This document shows positions 58,031 to 64,000 of a stretch of DNA of 64,000 bases, piece after piece. The stretch is from Fratercula arctica (Eukaryota; Chordata; Aves; Charadriiformes; Alcidae). The notes under the pieces were generated by a model. The model worked only from the letters and a program-made list of their open reading frames with translations. It had not been told where the DNA came from and did not search any database. The first letter of the stretch is position 1. Every line of letters starts with the position of its first letter. The translations under genes and the position numbers were made by a program. Location: positions 2,003,677 through 2,067,676 of the forward strand of contig CANTUZ010000023.1 in assembly GCA_947846985.1 (NCBI GenBank), given 5' to 3'.

Positions 58031-60269
58031 GAAGCTGCCGCTGGCACGGAGCTTCCTCCAGCAATGGTGTGGTGCGTGGGCACCCTCCTGTCCCTGGTGG
58101 CTGGGGAACAGGCAGCATCCCGAAATGCTCCTTGGGCCAGGGAGCCACGGGCGAACGTGGAGAAAGGCAGCTAGTGCTCTGCGACGGACGGGGTGAGCGT
58201 GCTCCACGGGCAGAGGGTGCACCTTGAAAAATTTTAAAGGAGTTATTGGTTTGTAAGTTATTTCCAACATCTCTTGTGCTGACGCTGCCATTACAAGGGA
58301 GCATGGGATGCTCCTGAAAATTATATAATCCTAAAAAAAAAAAAAAAATTGAGGAAGAGGTTCAAGAAATATAGACATATCTCTTCCCTGGGTGGCAGCT
58401 GCATCATTGCAAATATTGTCTGATGTGCCCTTCTTAGCACTGAGGTATCTGAGGCTCCAGGTGGCAGCTCTAAGGAGTGTGTGTCAATTTTGGAGGCTCA
58501 GATGCATGGCTTAAATGCTCCTTAGCAGTTACTTTTTTTTACGGCTAAAGAGCCAAGTGGGATCATAAAGCATCACAGCTCAGATAGTTTGTAAAACTGT
58601 TGTCAAGCAGATTAAGCCGGAAATGGAAAAATTGCCGGTGAAGTCTTTTCTCTTTTTTCTATGTTTTTGTGATAGAGGGTGATTTAAAGTCCATTCCACC
58701 ACCCAGGTGAGGCTCCAGATACCCGGTAGCAAAAGTGCAGCAGGGTGTCTCAGCCAGCTACTTCACGCAAACAAAATCTCTGCAAAGTATATTTAATAGA
58801 AACAAATCAGACTAAACAAACTCAGTTCTCAAAGGCACTTCAGACACCCCCTAGTGACCCTCAGCCGGAGCTGAGCTGTAAGTGCCGGGAGACCCAGGGT
58901 ACCATCAGATTCTGCTATTACTGTGTTACGTATGCAACATACGCTTTCCAATAAGGTGTAATGCTTAAGATACAGCATTTTTGTCAGGCTCTGGCAAAGG
59001 TGATACCTAGAGAGCAGAGCTCTTTCGTGAGAAAAGGGGGAGGCCTGTAATCTCTTTGATTAGCCAAATGTTCAGAAGGGGAATGAAGTGCGCTTGGTTT
59101 TACCCGGCTTTGGAAGTGAGGGCATTCCACATCTCAGCATGCAAGAGGAGTGTCCCCCAGTTCCTCCAGGGTGCAACCCCCTGTTGCCTTGGGCTGCAAA
59201 GACCATAGAGACATCTCCCCTCCCCTGCACAGACCCAGCACCCTCATCCCTGCTGGTCTATGGGAGCCGACAGAGGGGGAGCAGAGCAGATTAACAGCCT
59301 TTCTCCTTGTTGTCTGCATCTGCAGCACAGGCTGGAAGTGCCACCTCACAAGGCTTGGAGCACAACCTCTCTCCGCTCCATCACATCCCCATTTCTGCCC
59401 AAACTTGTAAGGCTCCTGTGCTGGCGAATGAGGTGCCTGCCAACTCAGCAGCGCTGGGATAGAAACGCTCGTGGTACTGAGCTGGTCCTTGCCCTCCTTA
59501 TTTCGTGACCAGCAGAAAGGAGGGCAGTGAGATGACATCGCCTCTAAAGTTTTGTGTTGGCAGACGGAAGGTGTACGGGATTGTGCTCGTCTACACCCTG
59601 GTTTTCAGGACTTTCAGCCTGAACTCAGAAGTGGCTTTTACCCTGGAGGGTACTGTGCACGAAAAATAAGCAGGGTCCACTCTTTTTCTAGATTTGGCTG
59701 TCACTGGATTTCAGAGTGGGGAGATTGCTGTGGTTAAAGCCTGTCTGTGCATTACAGACTCCTGGGCATGTGTGTGTGGGGCTGCATTAGGGACTGTCTA
59801 CTCATTGTGTATGGTTTGCAGGGGTCTGCATCCCCCTGATTTTTCCTTCCCCTGTTTATTGCCTTGCCCTCCTCTGCTCTGCCCTGGCCTTGGGCGCTTG
59901 TTCATTGCCTTCTGCATCCCATCAGTCCTGCCTAAGGCAGGCCTTGATGACCCTGCAGCTGAAGATGAACCCGTCCCATTCCCTTTGTCTGCTGTCCTCT
60001 GGCCGCTGCTTTGAGAAAGCTGTCCCTGCCCCTCATCCCTGCGCGGGGGGCTTGGCTCTGCTGTCCCCCTGTGCTGTGTGTGGCGGGTGCCTGCAGCGCG
60101 AGCCGTGCTCCCTCCATAAACCCAGGGTCTTAAAATAAGTGCGTCATCTGCAAAAGTGTGAATCTGGAAGTAAATTTATTCCCCCTGGAGCCTGTGATAT
60201 CCTTCCCAGCCTCTGCCCTGCAAATCAGATTGGGGGCATCCTTATATTTCACAGAGAGGAAAATCCCTC
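58031..60269. other. Intergenic region, no gene seen
   Basis: AT-rich DNA at 58,300-58,960 includes a 16-base A run at 58,333-58,348. More mixed sequence follows up to the CpG island. No coding exon, RNA gene or further repeat family is recognised. Confidence 0.55.
58333..58348. repeat. Poly(A) run, 16 bases
   Basis: A simple A run about 300 bases from the CR1 fragment. CR1 elements do not carry poly(A) tails, so the two are probably unrelated. Confidence 0.85.
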
Positions 60270-60660
60270 GCGGGTGCTGCGGTTCGGGCTGTGCCGGGCA
60301 GCCGTGCCCTGCCCGAGCCCGGGGGCTGCCCGGGGCGGTGGGAACCGCTGCTGGGGCAGCTCCGGCCGGCGGCGGGCGCGGGATGCGGAGGGACCGGTGC
60401 ATCCTTGCGGAGCGCGGCGGAGCCAATCGCTGCTGCCAGGGGTGGAGCTGGAGCGACGGCCCGGACCCGCCCGGCGCCTTCCCCGCGCAGTCGGGCCGGG
60501 CTGCGGGAGGAGCCGGTGCGGGGAGCGGAGCCCGGCTCCCGCCGCCTTCCCGGGCAGCATCGCCGGAGCGGAGCAGCGCGGCCGCCCCCGCCGCCTCAGC
60601 CCCGCCCGCCGCACCGAGGTACCCACCGGCCGGTCCGCGCCCCGCCGGGTCTGACGGTTA
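60270..60660 (+). promoter_or_regulatory. CpG island, candidate promoter and non-coding first exon of the next gene
   Basis: This is the second-densest CpG block in the window after the SFRP1 promoter. It carries a forward CCAAT box (GAGCCAATCG) near 60,420-60,429, many GGCGG and CCGCC words, and a possible 5' splice site CCGAG|GTACCC with GT at 60,619-60,620. No TATA box is seen. In mammals ZMAT4 lies downstream of SFRP1 on the same strand, so this island could be its promoter in a compacted avian genome. I found no ZMAT4 coding sequence in the remaining 3.3 kb; its start codon may lie in a later exon. Frames through the island (for example 60,158-60,661) are alanine/proline/arginine-rich and not domain-bearing. 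Orientation rests on the CCAAT box, the donor and expected gene order. Confidence 0.5.
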
Positions 60661-63600
60661 GAGTTGGAGTAAAGTTTGATGGGGAACTGGGGATGTTGGG
60701 TGTGGGAGGGGGTCTGGTAGGATCGCTGGGATCGGCTGCCGCGGTGGTTTTGGTACGCTGGAGTGGTGTTGGTACCCCCGGGGCGGTGTTGGTACCACCG
60801 GGGCGGTTTTGGTACCACCAGCGCTACTGTGGAGAGGCAGCCCGTGCTCGGGGGTCTGACCCGGCACCCACTGTGCCACCCCCAGGCCCGCAGCCGGAGG
60901 TTGGAGGTGGCCAGCATACGCTGTGCCAAGTGGCCCGGCCCTGTGCCAGGCATTAGGATGTTTTCCCGGTGGAGTTTTGACTGAAGGCTGCATCCACCTG
61001 TGGGCTGGTGGCCACAGCTGCGCAGGCCTCTCGCTGCGGGCATCCCCTGGGCAGGACCATCGGTGGAAACTCAGGGTGCTTGTACTGAATGGGCTCTGTG
61101 CAGGCGTCCCCACAGTCCGGCGTGGGAACGGGAGCTCCTAGGGCTGCGGGAGGTGAGCATGGATGTCTGCAGATGCAGGAAAACAAGCCTATTCTCTCTG
61201 TTGTTTGGGAAGTTTGGAGAACTTCCCAAGTCAGCACCACTTAGAGAGTGAAGGCACGTTTCCAGGGAGGCAGCTGAGCGCAGGGGGCTGGGGCTGCCAT
61301 CCCCGGGGGCAGCCCTGACCCCACTCACTGCAGCACCCGCGGGAAAGCAGCCGCCAGCCTGTATGGCTGCTCCTCGCCAGCAAAGGGGGGTCGGTCTGTG
61401 CATCTCCGTGGGGCTGGCTGACCCTATGTGTTGCACTGGAGTTGTCCGTAGGTCTGAGAGCCTGAGCAAAAGCTGTCCCTTATGCAGCACGAGCGAGGTG
61501 ACTGCTGTTCTGAGCTGCATGAAAGATCTGACCCTTGAGCCGTCTGAATTGCTGGCGATCTGTATCCATTGATTAGCGATACCAGACCTGGGCAATGCCC
61601 TCTCGGTTCCTGATGTTAAACACGCTCCGGTTGCTGCCCTTCAGGCAGCCACACGCTGCTTTTGCCCTCCGCTGATGTTGGAGTGACCTTAGCGTGCAGT
61701 ATTGGGTGAAGAACAAGGTTTGCAAAGCCTCGAGGAGACGGTTAAAAATCACCAGTTTGCATTTTCTGCATGAGATTGTGCTGTTGGCTCTCGCATGAGC
61801 ACGTGCATCCCTCTGCAAAACACAAACAAGCGGCTCTGGAATGGAAGAGGTGAGCGGGGGGAGTGGGGGATGCTGCTGGAGAGGGGCAGCGTGGGACAGG
61901 GGACGCTGGGCGGAGGAGTGGCAGCTTCGGGGCTCTCGTCATCCCATAGGAAAGGGACAGTGACCTGGAGCATCTCCTACTACTTCTCCTTGCACTGTGC
62001 TGCGGGGCCGGGAATGGCAGGGACCTGATAAACAATTTTGTAAGAGGTATTTTGATAAAGGTTGCTAGACAGTGACTCATCTACTGTAGGAAGGGACAGG
62101 AGGGAGGGGCAGCACAGGAGCTTTCTAGAGTAAAAATGGGTCTTTCCCCCTGATTTTACCAGAAATAGCAGGGCAGGAATCCTTTATTACTCCCAGAGCA
62201 GTGTAGACCTGTCGGTTATAAACCTCCTAGTCCCAGTGACCCTGTCCCTGCTCCGGCACCTCCTGCATCCCCGTCCCTGGGGAGGATCCTGCCTTCTGTC
62301 CGCATCCTGGGGCGGGACAGTTCCAAAATTTGGATTGACCCCCCCCGCACTTGATTTTATCTGATCATTCTTAGTCATTTCTGAGTCACTCCAAATAATT
62401 AATTCTTGTCCCAAAGTAGCAGTTTGCTCCACATTTCTGTGCATGTACCCGGCCGAGTTGGGTGCACGCATTTCGGAAGTCACTTCCCTCTGCTCCGAGT
62501 TGCGCTGCTGTAACTTTCCACCTGTGCCCAGTCTTTCCCCCTCAGGCTTTTCCGCCCTGCTCTGCCTTCTCCGGTGCTGAAAAGCCCGGAGGAGATGGAG
62601 TGCTGCTGCGTTTCCACCTCCCCAGGTGTGCTATAGAGCACGTACTGCACCCTGACAGCCCCCCAGCTGTTCACAGCGTTGCTGACTAACCCTCTTGAGA
62701 AGGTGACGTCTGTGCATGGAGGTGTTTTGCTGATGTTTGCCTGGATCTGGTTTATTTGCTGCTTCCAGTTTGCAAAGGACTTGGTGCAGCCAGTTGATCC
62801 TTGCTGACTTATCACCTCCCTCCCTGTGAGCCCAGTTTTCTCTGGGCGGTTTATGGCTTGGTGGATGGCCCTGTACCACGAACCCCCCTCTTGATGAGAT
62901 TCTTCTGAGATTTCTTCAGAGATCTGCCTGGGAACGCTGATGGCCAGCCTGGTCCAGCTGCGCGTTTATCATCCCTCCCTGCAGGGCTTTTGCTGTTGAG
63001 GGGAGGAAAAATCCCCAAACCCACCACCAGACAGCCCTCTTCCTCCTCACTGGTTTGATCCATCGGTGATCAAACGTAGACAATAATAGTGGGGATTTTT
63101 TCAGAATGATTTCTTTGCAAGAAGCAACTTTTGACCAAAAGTTGGCATTTTTTTCAGGCTCGTGAGTCTCTGATCAGACCGTTTTTCACTGCAGGGTGTT
63201 GTGCAAAGTCGGGGGGCTCCCAGGAGCCCCTCGGAAGTTGCTGCAGGGTCTGAGATGGCTGGGCAAGGCTGGGGCTGGTCCAGGATGGTCTTCGCAGGGG
63301 GTGGCCTGGGCTCTGCTGGGTCTGGGTGTCTCGCTTTATCTGGGTTAAGCTCCCACGGAATGAGGTGTGACTTGAGATCCAGAACTGGTTCGAGCGATCA
63401 GAACTGGGCCAATTTCTAGGCCAGAACAGGGCCGCTGGTGTTCCCAAGGGTGGATTTGGGTACAGAAAAAGATGAAGGTCAAGGCTCCCACCTCCCCCGC
63501 TGCACAGGTGCCTTCCTCCCCGGGACGCAGAGGGAATCGCTTCCCTGACGGCTACCAGGCAGGTAGCGGGCCATATGGACGCTTTATTATTCCTTCCAAA

Positions 63601-64000
63601 GTGTGAAAAACAGCCCTTGCTGAAGAGCACTAGAGTTGGGCAGTGCAGATGGGGCTGCCCCCAGGAACAGCAGCAGCTTCGGGAAAGGGGGGAAGACTTT
63701 CCTCCTCATGCCACCTTATCTGCAGGGAGCCTTCACTGTGTGTGGGTCCACAGAAGGAGGGTTTAACAGAGCCAGGCTTTGCTGCGTCGGGTTCGCAGCT
63801 GTGCCCTTCAGGCAGCTTGTGGGTGAGCCTGGAGGGGCACTGGCTTAATGGGACGGTGCAGCTTTGCCCCCTTCGTTTCAGTTCTTCTGTAATTTCTCTG
63901 GCACTTTGTTGGCACCGCACTCAACGTCCCCATCCCTCCAGGGAAGGACGTGCCAAAGGCTCCTTTCCAGACTTGCTGGGGTGGCGGAGAGGCGAGCCCA
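60661..64000. other. Region after the CpG island, no coding exon recognised
   Basis: If 60,270-60,660 is a first exon, this is the start of its first intron. It contains a four-copy 20-bp minisatellite at 60,741-60,820 and further good donor-like sites, AG|GTGAGC at 61,153 and GAAGAG|GTGAGCG at 61,850, which could be alternative first-exon ends. An AP-1-like TGAGTCA lies near 62,381. No protein similarity is recognised, and frames such as 60,249-61,043 on the minus strand are shadows of GC-rich and repeated DNA. Confidence 0.5.
60741..60820. repeat. Four-copy 20-bp minisatellite with GGTACC cores
   Basis: Four consecutive units of the form GGGCGGTGTTGGTACCACCG occupy 60,741-60,760, 60,761-60,780, 60,781-60,800 and 60,801-60,820. 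The last two differ by two substitutions; the first is most diverged and carries a one-base shift. Each copy keeps the core TTGGTAC. The array begins about 80 bases after the CpG island. Confidence 0.9.

Noticed and set aside
57914..58291. 125-codon minus-strand frame as a host gene
   Set aside because: Its C-terminal part is the end of the CR1 reverse-transcriptase ORF; the rest has no resemblance to anything known.
60249..61043. 264-codon minus-strand frame across the CpG island
   Set aside because: It contains the translation of the 20-bp minisatellite and CpG-island shadow sequence, so it is judged spurious.
1..64000. CRISPR arrays, tRNA or rRNA genes, endogenous retroviral genes or LTR pairs
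   Set aside because: I looked for regular spaced repeats, cloverleaf-like segments, retroviral gag/pol-like frames and paired terminal repeats, and recognised none.

Overview
The window looks like vertebrate nuclear DNA, most likely from a bird. Three things point that way: a gene with split exons, consensus GT-AG junctions and long introns; a minus-strand CR1-type LINE tail typical of sauropsids; and compact, GC-rich, repeat-poor DNA with CpG islands, as on avian microchromosomes. The species cannot be named from the sequence alone. Bacterial-style features (operons, ribosome binding sites, CRISPR) are absent.

The one gene that can be supported fully is SFRP1, secreted frizzled-related protein 1, an extracellular Wnt modulator on the plus strand. 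It has a TATA-less CpG-island promoter (about 2,970-4,270) and three coding exons: 3,729-4,263, 10,192-10,269 and 19,501-19,823. These join in frame, with both introns in phase 1, to give a complete 311-residue protein. Exon 1 carries the signal peptide and the whole frizzled-type cysteine-rich domain (ten cysteines). Exons 2 and 3 carry the netrin-like, heparin-binding domain (six cysteines). The 3' UTR probably runs through AT-rich DNA to about 22.7 kb, but its end is uncertain.

From 22.7 kb to 60.2 kb I find no gene I can defend. The stretch holds AT-rich islands that look like possible conserved regulatory elements (notably 42.74-43.32 kb), a small CpG island at 37.66-37.99 kb, mononucleotide runs, a few short tandem and inverted repeats, and a CR1 3' fragment at 57.83-58.03 kb. 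At 60.27-60.66 kb there is a dense CpG island with a CCAAT box and a possible exon 1 donor, followed by a four-copy 20-bp minisatellite. From remembered vertebrate gene order (ZMAT4 lies downstream of SFRP1 on the same strand), this is a reasonable candidate for the next gene's promoter. No ZMAT4 coding exon is visible before the window ends.

I found no clearly new biological system. The better leads are a possible CRD-only SFRP1 isoform from intron 1 retention plus intronic polyadenylation, the CpG island at 60.3 kb, the AT-rich element with paired GGAATGTG motifs, a microexon-like cassette at 37.5 kb, a perfect 12-bp inverted repeat at 25.0 kb, and a minus-strand coding-like segment at 47.5 kb.
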